59,141 nucleotides of DNA from Thraustochytrium sp. TN22 (taxonomy: Eukaryota; Sar; Bigyra; Thraustochytrida; Thraustochytriidae). The position numbers were made by a program, and so were the translations under genes. This document shows positions 19,061-29,191 of the stretch, one piece after another (position 1 is the stretch's first letter; each line of letters starts with the position of its first letter). The notes under the pieces were generated by a model. The model saw nothing but the letters and a program-made list of their open reading frames with translations, did not search any database and was not told where the DNA came from. The stretch lies in the NCBI GenBank assembly GCA_013306675.1, contig JABLUY010000224.1, positions 1-59,141 on the forward strand, in the 5' to 3' direction.

Positions 19061-20013
19061 ATGGGCGAGGACCAGCTGGACACGGCGCCGTACCTGAACA
19101 AGTGGAGCGAGCAAAAGGTCTCGTAAGTGCAGCGCGCGGAGACGGGGCGGGGCGAAGGCTGACGAGGCGCGGGCTCAGGTACAACAAGCGCGACCTGCTG
19201 CTGTACGCCGTGGGCATTGGGTGCGATGAGCTGAACTTCACGTACGAGCACGACGAGGACTTTGCGGCGTTCCCGCTGTACCCGATCGTGCTGGGCTTCA
19301 AGGGCACGGACCAGGACGTGGTGGACTTCCCGTCCGAGGCGATGGCGGCCGGGCCGAGCATGCCGCCGCTGCCGGGCGTCAAGGTGGGCCTGGACGGCGA
19401 GCGCTACGTGGAGAAGCTGGCGCCGCTGGACCCGAATGGCGGTGAGCTCACGATGAAGGCGCGCATCATTGGCGTGCACAAGCGCGGCAGCGGCGCGTCC
19501 GTGGAGCGCGAGGATATCATCGAGGACTCCAACGGCAAGAAGCTCTACCGCATCGTGTCCGGGTCCTTCCTCGTTGGCGCCCGCGACTTTAAGGATTCGG
19601 GCGAGACGAACTCGGAGAACATCGTCGTGCCCAAGCGCGCTCCGGATGCCAGCCTGGAGATGCCCACTACGGTGTCGCAGACGCACGTCTACCGCCTCAG
19701 CGGCGACTACAACCCGCTGCACATCGACCCGAGCTTTGCGCAAATGATGGGCTTCAAGGCGCCCATCCTGCACGGCCTGTGCTCGCTTGGCATTACGCTG
19801 CGCGCCGTCATCAAGCAGTACTGCGACGGCAAGCCGGACAAGTTCCGCGCCGTCAAGGCCCGCTTCGCCAAGCCCGTCATCCCGGGCGACGTCCTCGTGG
19901 TTGAGATGTGGAAGGAGGGCAACAAGGTCATCATGCAGACCAAGAACAAGGCCACTGGCGACGTCTGCGTCAACAACGCCTACGTGCTGCTCAACCCGGA
20001 GGCCAGCCTTTGA
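19061..20013 (+). CDS. (R)-specific enoyl-CoA hydratase 2 (MaoC-like), two exons
   Basis: Exons 19061-19122 and 19179-20013 join to 298 residues. The join restores the family's N-terminal sequence: SEQKVSYNKRDLLLYAVGIG resembles the start of hydratase-2 domains of peroxisomal multifunctional enzyme. The catalytic hydratase-2 motif YRLSGDYNPLHIDPSFA, with its Asp and His, begins near residue 213. The double hot-dog length fits the eukaryotic enzyme. It hydrates trans-2-enoyl-CoA to (R)-3-hydroxyacyl-CoA, usually in peroxisomal beta-oxidation. Unlike the animal protein, there is no dehydrogenase or SCP2 domain. The C-terminus ASL is not a standard PTS1, so its compartment is uncertain. Confidence 0.9.
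19123..19178 (+). other. 56 bp GT-AG intron in the hydratase gene
   Basis: The donor is GTAAGTGC and the acceptor is GGGCTCAG. A branch-like CTGACG lies about 20 bases before the acceptor. Splicing joins TC to G (Ser) and restores the reading frame into the conserved YNKRDLLLYAVG block, while reading through hits TAA at once. Confidence 0.85.
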
Positions 20014-20602
20014 GGAACCGTGGCCGCCCACGCTATATCTATCTCACAGTCAACTCATGAATGAGACGACTTGCCGTTTGAGTCGCAGTGCTGATTACTT
20101 GGATTGCCATGCCATGACTGCCACGTGCACGTGCACGTGCGCAGCGGCGTGTAGCGGCGGCGCTCGAAGCGCCGCTCCGTCATGATTTCACGTCCAGCAT
20201 CGCCGCGGCGGAGCTCCTGCGTGGCGCGTATTGTTCTCGCTGCACAGCAACCAGCGCCATGCTTGGCGCAGCTGACAAGGCCAGCTACTTGCCTTGCGAG
20301 AGCGAGACGGAGTGTTTCGCCATTCGCAACAGCGGAAAGGGTGCCTTGGCCTACGACTACATAGAGAGGCATTTTTCGTAGATAGTTACTGTGCGTGTTG
20401 TGTGTGTAAGGAAAGACAGGACAAGCGCATGGCCCGCAAAGGGCATGTCGCTTTCGGCAGGGAGGGATGGAGGCAACCCTGGTCGGAGGTGGCTCCTTTT
20501 TTTTTGCTGTTTTGTTTTGGAAGTCATGATGGCGCGCATGTGCAAAGGCTGGCGCATCATATCCGATGGCATCGCTGGCGAGGTGATCACCTGCTCACTC
20601 CT
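20014..20602. other. Spacer between convergent genes
   Basis: No supported gene. An ACGTGCACGTGCAC-type repeat lies near 20120-20140. The rest is unique sequence of somewhat lower GC. Confidence 0.5.
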
Positions 20603-20875
20603 TCATGGTAAGGATGGCGCGTCGGCCGCGGCATTGCCGCCCGAGGCGGCGTCCGCCAGGGCCTTGATGCCCGTGTTGGCGCGGCGCAGCTCGAGCGCGC
20701 GGCGCTTGGCGTTGATCTCGTCCAGCTTCTTCTGCTGCCGCGCCTTGAGCGCAACGGCCTGCTCCCGTCGAGCCTCCGCGCCGTCCTTCCACTGCCTGTA
20801 CCCCACGTACGAGCCGGCCACGCCGGCCACGGTGAAGGCCACCCAGCCCCAGCCGACTGACTTGGGCGAGTTCAT
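20603..20875 (-). CDS. 90-residue single-helix membrane protein, unknown
   Basis: The start is ATG 20875 (MNSPKSVGWGWVAF). The open frame continues upstream, but as Pro/Arg-rich low-complexity codons typical of this genome's spacers. One hydrophobic segment spans residues 7-27. It is followed by an Arg/Lys/Ala/Glu-rich coiled-coil helix (about 33-68: REQAVALKARQQKKLDEINA). The layout is that of small inner-membrane or ER proteins with one anchor and a helical tail. I do not recognise the family. An unseen 5' exon is possible. Confidence rests on the clear change of composition at the proposed start. Confidence 0.5.
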   Translation of the reverse strand: MNSPKSVGWGWVAFTVAGVAGSYVGYRQWKDGAEARREQAVALKARQQKKLDEINAKRRALELRRANTGIKALADAASGGNAAADAPSLP

Positions 20876-22267
20876 CCTGGTCCCGCCGCCGGCCGCGCGC
20901 CGCCGGCGCCAGCCACGCGCGTCCGCGCGCCGCCGCCGCCGCCTCCGGCGAGAGCGGCCGCCGAGAGCACCTCGTCCACCCCCTCGCGCACCGCGCGCTG
21001 TGCGCCGTGCGCGATCAATCCTCCGCGGCCCGTCGCCGCCGCCGCTGCGCGAGCGCGAGGGCCTCGCCGCGCGCTCGCGGGGCTCCCGCGCCTTGGCCGC
21101 GCGGCGCGGCGCGGCGCGGCGCGGCGCGGCGCGGCGCGGCGCGGCGCGGCGCGGCGCGGACGCGCGCGGGCGAGCGGGCGCGGGCCGGCGGGCGGGCGGG
21201 GCGGGCGGAGGGAGCAAGAGGGCGGCCGCCGCGGTCCCGGTCTGCGCAGCGCCTTCTCTCCGCGCGGGCGCGCCGCTCCGCGCGCGCGCGCGCGAGCGAG
21301 CGAGCGAGCGAGCGAGCGAGCGCGGGGCCGCGCGCAGGCGCCGCCGCGTCGAGCCGCCGCGCGCGCCGACGACTCCACTCGACTCGAGCAGGTCTGCTGA
21401 GCTAGAGGCTAGCCTGAGCTAGCTCTTAGAGTGAGAAATACAAGGGGAAGAAGCAGGCGCCCGTTCGAAACGAGCGGCGGCGGCGCACAGGGAGGCGCGC
21501 GGCGGCGCGCAGCAGGGCCGCGGCCTGGCCGGGTCGGCGCGCGGGTACGAGCGCGCGCAGTTCGAAAACGCCAAAGCCGGCCGGCGGGCGGGCTTTGGCG
21601 GCCGGCTGGAGCGCGGCGCGGCGCGGCGCGGCGCGGCGGGCGGGCGGAGCGCGGGCGGCGGCGGCGCAACGCGGCCGGTCGAGGAGGCGGCGCCGCGGCC
21701 CTGGTCCGCGAGAAGCTGGTGCAAATTCGAAACCTGCCGATGGCAGGGAGGATGCGAGCGAGCCGAGCGAGCAGCGAGAAGCTAGCGAGCGTGCGAAGAG
21801 CGCGGCGGGAGGCGGTCGTGACGGCCAGGCCAGGCCAGGCGAGCCAGAGGCCAGCGGGTTCTTTTATCAAGAAAGATTGGCGTGCACATTGACCGCATAC
21901 GTCAAGGTGTCGGGAAAGAACTGCTCGCACCAGGCTGCAGTGCTGCGCAGTGCTGCACCGCAGAAGGACCGACGACATCTGCTGGATGACATCATGATGG
22001 GGGTCCCAAGCAAGTCCAAGGCCGAGGAGCGCGCGCTGCACGTCGGTCAGCGGCCTGCGCTGCTCGTCGGCCTGCGCGAGCGACGGGAGGAGCGCGCGGC
22101 GACGACTCGGACCTTCTCCTACGAGGATTCCGCAAGGCTGGATGGATGAGTGAGGCGATGCAGCCCCCCGCTCGGACGCGTAGAGAGGAAAGGCGGCCGC
22201 GGCGGCGCGGTCGCAGCGGCGGCGACGACAGCGGCGGCGGCGGCGGTGGCGGCGGCGGCGCGCCGCC
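20876..22267. other. Extremely GC-rich spacer with (GGCGC)n repeats
   Basis: It holds a (GCGCG/GCGGC)n pentanucleotide block at about 21102-21160, a (GAGC)n run at about 21291-21320, a CTAG tract at 21400-21429, and further GGCGC repeats at 21610-21640. Open frames here are repeat-encoded and I do not call them genes. Confidence 0.55.
21100..21160. repeat. Pentanucleotide repeat of the GGCGC type
   Basis: About twelve near-perfect pentamers in a row. Related pentamer blocks occur at 27150-27212, 42238-42270, 42330-42360 and 57187-57222. Confidence 0.85.
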
Positions 22268-24019
22268 ATGGAGGGCGCGCGGCGCGGGACGCGAGGCAGC
22301 GCCAGAACACGCGGCAGCAGCGGCAGCGGCGGCGGTGGCGGCGGCCGCGGTGGCATCGGCAGCCGACCGCTCGTGGTCAGGTTCACCGAGGAGGACGGCA
22401 CGCGGCGCGAGGTGCGGACCACCGTGGCCGGCGGCGCGGTCAGAGGCCCGGCACGATCGGGCCATGCGCGCTCCCCGCCGGCGCAGCAGCGACACGCGGC
22501 AGAGCCCGAGTCGCCGCCGCTGTCGCCGTGGCCCACCGTCTCGCAGGTCCAGGGCAACACGGATGTGCTGGAGCTCGAGCCGTTCGAGCTCGAGGTTCCC
22601 GCGCCGGCAAACTCGCATCCTTCTTCTGATAGAATTTCCGAAGCCTTTAGCGGCCTCGTCACCACGTCTCCGAGCTCGCTCGAGACCGAGCTCGTGGAGA
22701 AGTGGACCGCGCCGCGTGCCGCCGGCATCGAGCCCGCCGTGAGGGGGGGCACGCGCATCCGGTCGGCGCGGCCCTCAGCAGCGCGGCGACCCGGCGGTCT
22801 CAGCGTCTGGATCCCGCCCACGTCGCGCATTCCGGGCCTCAGCGGCGCCGGCGCCGGCTGCACGCTGCGCCGCTGCGGCTACGTCTGCCTCATGGGCATT
22901 GGTGTGCTGACCGTGTTGTATTTTATGCACCTCGGCTCGAGCGTTGGCGCCCCCCTCGCCGACGTCCTTCAGGTTCCGGAAGCGAAGCACGACGCGGACA
23001 ACTACAAGCCGTGGCCGACGTCTTCAACGACGACATTGACGACACCGCCTTCGATGCCACCGAGGAAACCGCCAACAGCGCCGCCGACAGCGCCGTCGAC
23101 AGCGCCGCCAACAGCGCCGCCAACAGCGCTACCGAGAGCGCCACCAGTAACGTCACCCCCGGTCGCTCCAGTCGTGCCCGTAGTGCCAGTGATCGAGCAT
23201 CCCATGGTTGAGACACCAGAGGAGGAGGATGACTTTGAGGAGGAGGAAGAACAGAGCGGCGAGGGCGCGCCTGGTGGCGGCGTGGATTCGACGACGATGC
23301 CCAGCGGCAGCGTCGACGCTGCGTTGCACAACCTGCTTGTCCAGACGAGGCTCACGACTTTCGAGGTCAGCTTGTACGAGATCGGCGTCGAGTCCGTGGA
23401 GGACCTCGCGCTACTCCTCGGGAGGGCTCGCAGCGAGCTCGTAAGCATCGGCATGAAGCGAGTGCACCTTTTGCGGCTCGAAGACGCGCTGACCAAAGCA
23501 GAGTCGCAGCATGGTGTATCCAGGCCGGCGCTGCGGACGACTGCAAGGCCGACGGCGAGGCCGACTGCAAGGCCGACGGCGAGGCCGACTGCAAGGCCGA
23601 CTGCAAGGCCGACTGCAAGACCAACAGCCAGGCCCACTGCAAGGCCCACAGCCAAGGCGACGGCCAGGCCGACGGGTAAAGCGGCGACAATGGTAAGCGT
23701 GCCGCCCTCAATCGCTGACGAGGATGACTCCACTGCTGCTGCACCAGTCGAGGAGGTCCCTGATGAGGCCGAGACGAGCGTGCGTCATCCGGTCATTGAG
23801 GAGGAGGAAGAGCAGGAGGAAGAGCAGGAGGAAGAGCAGGAGGAAGTGCAGGAGGAAGAGCAGGAGGAAGAGCAGTCCAAGACGGAGCGGCCAGCGAGCA
23901 AGCTGAGCGAGCCGCCGTCAAGCTCTGAGCCAGAGGAGTCGGTTGATGCTGGTCCAGAAGCGACCGTGACGCAGCCCATGGTCGAGGAGCAAGTGAACCG
24001 CACGGAGCCCTTGCAGTGA
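22268..24019 (+). CDS. Single-pass membrane protein with SAM domain and low-complexity repeats, unknown
   Basis: The protein has 583 residues from ATG 22268. The N-terminus is Arg/Gly/Ser-rich. A hydrophobic helix at about 203-222 (VCLMGIGVLTVLYFMHLG) is the only membrane span. With the Arg-rich side before it, a type II orientation is likely. Then follow a Pro/Thr-rich stalk (PPTAPPTAP units, about 265-310), an acidic patch, and a helical region at about 350-412 (TFEVSLYEIGVESVEDLALL...LVSIGMKRVHLLRLEDAL) that reads like a SAM domain, a protein-interaction fold. After it come about a dozen TARP units (420-470) and EEEQ units (510-545). The repeats are DNA minisatellites and probably vary in number. 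No enzyme domain is visible and the function is unknown. Confidence 0.7.
   Translation: MEGARRGTRGSARTRGSSGSGGGGGGRGGIGSRPLVVRFTEEDGTRREVRTTVAGGAVRGPARSGHARSPPAQQRHAAEPESPPLSPWPTVSQVQGNTDVLELEPFELEVPAPANSHPSSDRISEAFSGLVTTSPSSLETELVEKWTAPRAAGIEPAVRGGTRIRSARPSAARRPGGLSVWIPPTSRIPGLSGAGAGCTLRRCGYVCLMGIGVLTVLYFMHLGSSVGAPLADVLQVPEAKHDADNYKPWPTSSTTTLTTPPSMPPRKPPTAPPTAPSTAPPTAPPTALPRAPPVTSPPVAPVVPVVPVIEHPMVETPEEEDDFEEEEEQSGEGAPGGGVDSTTMPSGSVDAALHNLLVQTRLTTFEVSLYEIGVESVEDLALLLGRARSELVSIGMKRVHLLRLEDALTKAESQHGVSRPALRTTARPTARPTARPTARPTARPTARPTARPTARPTARPTAKATARPTGKAATMVSVPPSIADEDDSTAAAPVEEVPDEAETSVRHPVIEEEEEQEEEQEEEQEEVQEEEQEEEQSKTERPASKLSEPPSSSEPEESVDAGPEATVTQPMVEEQVNRTEPLQ
23530..23680 (+). repeat. In-frame 12 bp minisatellite encoding TARP units
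   Basis: GCAAGGCCGACGGCGAGGCC-like units tandemly encode (T-A-R-P)n inside the SAM membrane protein. The phase is kept, so copy number can change without a frameshift. Confidence 0.85.
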
Positions 24020-25750
24020 ATGGCATAACGCACTGGTGACTTTGAAAGGCTGGCTGGAACCGTCGACGCGTCGCGAAGCAGGAAGACCTCGTCACAGCAG
24101 ACTTGTGGATCGCCCCCATCGACGCGGCGTGCGTGACGTGGCCAATGAAGCGGCGGCGGTGGCGACGCGTCGCTTCTTGTAGAGTGACGCGCGCTTCCGA
24201 GGCCTCGACCCAGCTGCCAAGCGGTGCTTCATCTCCATCTCTGCTGCGCCGCGCTGCGCTGCGCGAGGCAGCGCGACGCGAGCGAGCAAGAGAGGAAGAA
24301 AGCGAGGGGGGGAAGCGAACGCACGAGCTCGCAATCGGCCGGCCGGCCGGCCGGCCGGCCAGCCAGCCGTGCTGACTGTGAGCGACCTAGCCATCCAGCT
24401 CGCCGATGAGGAGCCTGCAATCTACCCCCCCGTCCCAGCTCCCTCTGTGAGTGTGTTGTTGTTGTTGGGACGCTTCGCTGCACACGAATCGCTGCCCGAG
24501 GCCGACGCGTCATCCATCGGCTCAGCGCGGTGCCCAGCCTGCCCCGCGCGCTCGGCCAGCCAGCCAGCCCAGTGGCGACTGGATCGCTTGGGGCCGCCTT
24601 TGGGCTCCGAATCTCGCGAGCTCTTCGTAGCGCATACTTTTGCGGCTCGGCGCGCTTCGAGTCTCACCGCCGCGATTCTGACAGTAACATAGTCTGCCAA
24701 CTGCACAGCCTTGTCTGCCTGCCTGCCTGCTGGCTGCTGAAGATGCCAGGTCCACCTGCGCCGCCGCTTTTGGTTGGTCGGCTAGCTTTTTCGGGCCGCG
24801 TGCCGCTTTTCTTGCAGTCCCTGTCGCCAGCGCCGACGCAGCGCCGGTGCGTCGCGGTCGTGCGCGACCGGTCCGCCGCTGGCCACGAGCCTAGTGGCCT
24901 TGAACCGCGCACGCCGCGTCTGCCGTCCGCGCACGGCGTCCCCGCTCTCAGCTCACCTGGGCTCGCCTGAGGCGCAGGGAGAAAGAACTAGCTAGCTAGA
25001 GGCCGGCAAAAGCAAAGGAAAGCGGTGGCAGGCGTGGCGGCTGGCCACCACCGCAGGCGGCTGCCTGGCCGGCGGGCGTGATGTGGCGCGACCAACCACG
25101 CCGCGAGCGCCTCTCTGGCAGGCTGCCCGCGCCAGCGAGGCCGGCCGCACGCGCCGCGCGGCAGACCGCCTGCTTTTACCTAGCGCGCCGGGCGAACCGG
25201 GTCTCGCCGACGGCGTCCAGGGCCTCCAGGCGCCCGACTTCTCGGCGAGCGAGGCGCCTGTATTTCGCAGCCGCGGGCAAGTCGCCGCAAGCACTGCCAA
25301 GCAAGAGTTGGCCTTTCCGCCAGCCGAGCCTCACTCAGGCTCACTGTCAGTCTCCCGCCTGCCTGGCCGCCTCGGCCTTGCTCGCCTGCCTCGGCCGCAT
25401 GACATTCGCGCGCTCGAACTAGCCTAGCTTACTGTTAGCAGCTAACTTCGCTCTGCGGCGCTTCTGCGAGGCGCCGAGGCCGTCGCTCGTACCCGCCGGT
25501 CGGCGTGGCGGGCTCCAAGTCCGGCATCGGCTGCTTGGCGTGGTGGAGCGGCGGCACGGACTTGAGCCGTCGCGCCATTTCGTGAACGCGAGCACGAGGA
25601 TGAGAGCGCGGAAACTCGCAGCAGGACCGCAGCAGCCACCACCACACGCCGCCAAGATAAGGCAAGGCAAGGCAAAGGCAAGGCAAAACAAGGCAAGACA
25701 AGAATCGTAGTCTTCGCCCGCGGCTTTCGCCTGCGGCTGCCGCCCGCGGC

Positions 25751-25751
<1 letters not shown>

Positions 25752-25782
<31 letters not shown>
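25752..25782. repeat. (GTCT)n microsatellite
   Basis: About seven tandem CTGT units in the spacer, flanked on both sides by GCCCGCGGCTG. Confidence 0.9.
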
Positions 25783-27149
25783 GCCCGCGGCTGGCCAACC
25801 TTGGGCGAGGACCAAAACAAAACCTCAATCATTCACCGGCAGCGATCGTGCCCCTGCTGCGCGCGCTCGTCCACCGGGGGCCAGCGAGCGGCGGCTCACG
25901 TCAGCCAGCAGCAAGTCGAACTCGACAAAGACAGCCTGCCAGTCACGGTGAGAGGCGATTGAACACGAGCGTCAGCCGCCAAGTTGAACTTCAAGTTGTG
26001 GTTGAAGCGCCAGAGCGTACCGTACGCGGGCTCCGTGTGGCGCGAGCGGCGGGCTCTGAGTCGGAGCGCTCTGGAAAGCAAGCAAAGCCAGAAAGGAAAG
26101 CGATTACCCAACGGCCGCTCGCTGCGCTTGCAGCGCGAGAGAAGGCCAACCCAGGAGGAGCTGGCGGCGCGTTGGCCAGACGGCTTCGACGCGCAGTCCG
26201 CGCGCCGCCGCGGCCCGGCAGACAGACCTCCAACCTCGCGGCGCCGGCGAGCGCGAGCCTGAGAAGGGACCAGGCCCAGCTTCCACGCGGCACCAGGAGG
26301 GCCGGAGGCTACTACCTCCTCGACCCCCACTGCACGCGCCACGCGGCGCTCCGGACAGACAGGCAGAGCCGAGTGGCCGCCACACACCTGGGGTGTGCGC
26401 CGGGCGGTTCGCGGGCCACTCGGGCGCGGACGCCGGCTACGTCAGCGGCGTCCATCGAGTGCCATCAGTGGTCGCGAGCAGGGCGTCGCAAGTTCGAGCG
26501 AGGTTCGCGGGGCACTGCAGGCCACGGCCTCAGGCCGGGCGAGCGGGCGGGCGGCCGCCTGACTGGCGACGCCGGCGTCGCGTGTGCGGCCTCGGACGAG
26601 CAGGCGCACTGCCCTGCATCGTCTGTGCTCCGGTTGCACTGCAGCCGCGGGACAACTGAGGTTGCTCGTTCGTCGTGCGCAGTGCGTCGGCGTCGATCAG
26701 CCAACTTCGAGCGTGTGGACGCTGGAAGCGCGCGCGCGGGGGACTGCTGGCCTTCCACGGCGCTGTTCCTGCGCCGGCGCTCGGGCGACTCCACGCTCCG
26801 AGACTGCCCGAGGCTGGCTGGTGGCTGGCTGGCTGGCTGAGCTGCGTGCGGTCGGCTCGGAGTCTGCGTCCGAGTCCGAGGCTGGCTGGCGGGCGACCGC
26901 GACTCGGAGCGAGGCCCTCCCGGCCGACCGAGCGTGCGGCCGCGACTCGCTGAGCCTGCCTGCACCGTGACAGCCTGCACCGCAGCCGGATCGGCGCGAC
27001 TGCGAGCTCGCAGTTGCCGGCGTCTGGCCAGCCAGCGGCTGCATCTGCGACGTCCGTCCACGGGGTCAACGCCCCTCCGCGTGTCTTCCTAGTTTGTGGC
27101 ATCTGCCCGACGCCCACCCGGCGGCCAGGCCCCCGTCCAGCCCCCAGGC

Positions 27150-27212
27150 GGCAGGCAGGCGAGGCGAGGCGAGGCGAGGCGAGGCGAGAGGCGAGGCGAG
27201 GCGAGGCGAGGC
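27150..27212. repeat. (GGCGA)n pentanucleotide repeat
   Basis: About eleven copies in total with one interruption, roughly 190 bases upstream of the ATG at 27398. It may form part of that gene's 5' region. Confidence 0.85.
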
Positions 27213-27397
27213 GAGGCGCTCGGCGGCGGCGAGTCCGAGGCCGCAGCGCGGCGCGGCGCGGCTGGCCGGGTCGGGCCCGCAGGACCCGGAGAGAAGGCCG
27301 CAGAAAGCAGCAGTGACGGCAAGCAGGGGGCGTCCGCGCGCACACGGGGGCAGCGCGCGAGAGCGGCGCCGCGTCACCGTTCGCGGGAGGAAGCGCG

Positions 27398-29191
27398 ATG
27401 GCGGTGCTGCTCGCGCGCGGCGGCGGACTCGGCGCGGGCGCGGGCGCGCGCGCGCGGGCGCAGGCGGCAGAGCCGCAACGCCCGCGGCAGCAGGAGCGGG
27501 TCGCGGCGCGGCAGGCGGAGGAGGCGCGGGCCAGGGAGCTGCGCGAGGCGCTGGCCGGCGCGCGCGAGTGGGCGCGCAGCGAGCGCGAGCGCGTGCAGCG
27601 CGAGCGGGACGCGCAGACCAGGACCGAGGAGGCGCGGCGCAGGGCGCAGAGGCGCACGCAGAGGCGCCGAGAGGCGCTGCGCGGGGCCTGCGCGCTGCTG
27701 AGCGGCCTCTGGAGGAGAGGGCGCCGCGGCGAGGCGCCGGAGGAGGAGGGGCACAAGGGGCCGCGCACGCGCAGGCGCGCGCGCACGCAGAGCAGCGAAA
27801 GCGCCGGCAGCGAGAGCGCCAGCAGCGAGGGCAGCATGGACGAGGAGCACAAGGACCGCGAGGCGGTCGCCAGCCACCGCAACAAGGAGGTCCCGCGCGT
27901 GGAGGCGCCGCAGGACCGCGCCGGCGGGGACGCGCCCGCAGGCGCCGCCGCGCAGGGGGAGGCGGCCGCGAGGCCGCTGCCGCCCTCGGCGGGACGCCTG
28001 CCGGTGGCGCGCCCGGACGGTTCCGTTGGAGACGAGGACGAGGACGACGAGGAGGAGGAGGAGGTCTTCGGGTTCTCGGACGAGGAGGATGACGACGACG
28101 GCGACGACGACGACGGCGACCTCGAGGACGAGTGCTTCGGCACCTCCAAGCCACGGCCGGCCCTGCAGCACGCGCGGCCCCTGCTGCAGGCGCGGCCCCA
28201 GCTGCAGGCGCAGCCAAGGGTACAGGAGCAGGTCATCCCGCCCACCGCGAAAATCTCCGCCGCGGAGAGCAGCGACGAGGACGCCTCGGGCGCCGACGAC
28301 GATGACACGGACGCGGACGACGCCACCACCACGTCCGCGCGCACGCCCGCCGCGCTCAACTCGGCCGACGGCATGGGCGAGCGCGAGCCCACCGAGGAGG
28401 AGCTCGCCCAGTACAAGCCCAAGATGCTGCGGCACCGCCGGCGCTCGCGCGGCCACGGCAGCCTGGACCTCACCGACGTGGACCTCACCGAGTCTGTCAG
28501 CACGGACGACTTCGACCTCGAGTCCAATGACATCGCCTACGAGTTTGGCAAGGCCGGCGCCATGCCCATTGACCATCGCAGCCTCTGGGTCGTCTGCCGC
28601 AAGCTCAAGCCCGCCGAGACGCGCGTCTTCAGCCTCGGCCTCCTCGGCGGCCACTACAAGTTCCTGCTCGACACGCTCATGTCACGCTCCGCCAGCTGGA
28701 TCGGCGATGCGCGCGGCGTCACGCTCAAGCTCTACATCGTCAACAAGGCGCGCGGCCACTCCATCGTGCAGCACGTGCTCAAGGTGACGCCCGAGAACCC
28801 AAGCCTTGAGTTCGACTTCTTCATTGGTGCCAAGGACTGCGCGGAGCAGCCCATGGAGCTCCGCCTCCAGGTCTTTTCCAACTGCCACCACGCCATGACG
28901 CGCACGCGCCTCGAGCTCCGCAAGATCAAGGTCGCCTCTTCGCACGACCTCACGGCCGTTGCCGACGCCACGCGCCCGGACCGCTGCGTGCTCACGCAGA
29001 TGCACGGCGGCCTGTCGCGCGTCTCCTCGCAGGACTTCAACAACACCAACCCCATCAGCAAGTCGCAGTCCGAGCCTTCGCTTGCAGCGCTTTCCGAGTC
29101 AAGTCGTTCGCTCACCTCCAGCCGCCACTCGCGTTTCTTTCCCAAGCTGCGCCACTCCAAGTCGCGCCCTCGTCTCGCCATGAACCACTGA
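27398..29191 (+). CDS. Large acidic protein with a conserved C-terminal module, unknown
   Basis: The protein has 597 residues from ATG 27398. Residues about 25-100 form an Arg/Glu/Ala helix that looks like a coiled coil (REWARSERERVQRERDAQ). Residues 115-300 are disordered, with Ser-Glu and Asp/Glu runs (DEEDDDDGDDDDGDLED). From about 380 the sequence becomes well-mixed and protein-like: LWVVCRKLKPAETRVFSLGL, VTLKLYIVNKARGHSIVQHV, LEFDFFIGAKDC, PMELRLQVFSNCHH. This suggests a beta-rich globular domain of about 150 residues. The tail is Ser/Arg-rich (SRSLTSSRHSRFFPKLRHSK) and may be phosphorylated. I do not recognise the domain. The true start could be an internal Met (for example MDEEHKD at about 147), because the first part is compositionally simple. 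Confidence 0.65.
   Translation: MAVLLARGGGLGAGAGARARAQAAEPQRPRQQERVAARQAEEARARELREALAGAREWARSERERVQRERDAQTRTEEARRRAQRRTQRRREALRGACALLSGLWRRGRRGEAPEEEGHKGPRTRRRARTQSSESAGSESASSEGSMDEEHKDREAVASHRNKEVPRVEAPQDRAGGDAPAGAAAQGEAAARPLPPSAGRLPVARPDGSVGDEDEDDEEEEEVFGFSDEEDDDDGDDDDGDLEDECFGTSKPRPALQHARPLLQARPQLQAQPRVQEQVIPPTAKISAAESSDEDASGADDDDTDADDATTTSARTPAALNSADGMGEREPTEEELAQYKPKMLRHRRRSRGHGSLDLTDVDLTESVSTDDFDLESNDIAYEFGKAGAMPIDHRSLWVVCRKLKPAETRVFSLGLLGGHYKFLLDTLMSRSASWIGDARGVTLKLYIVNKARGHSIVQHVLKVTPENPSLEFDFFIGAKDCAEQPMELRLQVFSNCHHAMTRTRLELRKIKVASSHDLTAVADATRPDRCVLTQMHGGLSRVSSQDFNNTNPISKSQSEPSLAALSESSRSLTSSRHSRFFPKLRHSKSRPRLAMNH

Larger units (their letters stand above)
24020..27397. other. 3.4 kb spacer rich in short repeats
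   Basis: It holds (GGCC)n at about 24340-24366, a CTAG tract (24987-25001), GCAAGGCAAG repeats at 25660-25695, a (GTCT)n run at about 25752-25782, (GGCT)n near 26820-26840, and (GGCGA)n at 27150-27212. Long open frames exist, for example 25848-26840, but their products are Arg/Ala/Ser-rich with no domain and no codon bias. I support no gene here. Confidence 0.5.

Noticed and set aside
20391-21422. 343-codon frame on the plus strand
   Set aside because: It overlaps the short one-helix gene on the other strand, then runs through pentamer repeats; the product is Arg/Ala noise.
25848-26840. 330-codon frame on the plus strand
   Set aside because: Arg/Ala/Ser-rich without any domain, helix or codon bias; competing frames of similar length are open on the other strand.
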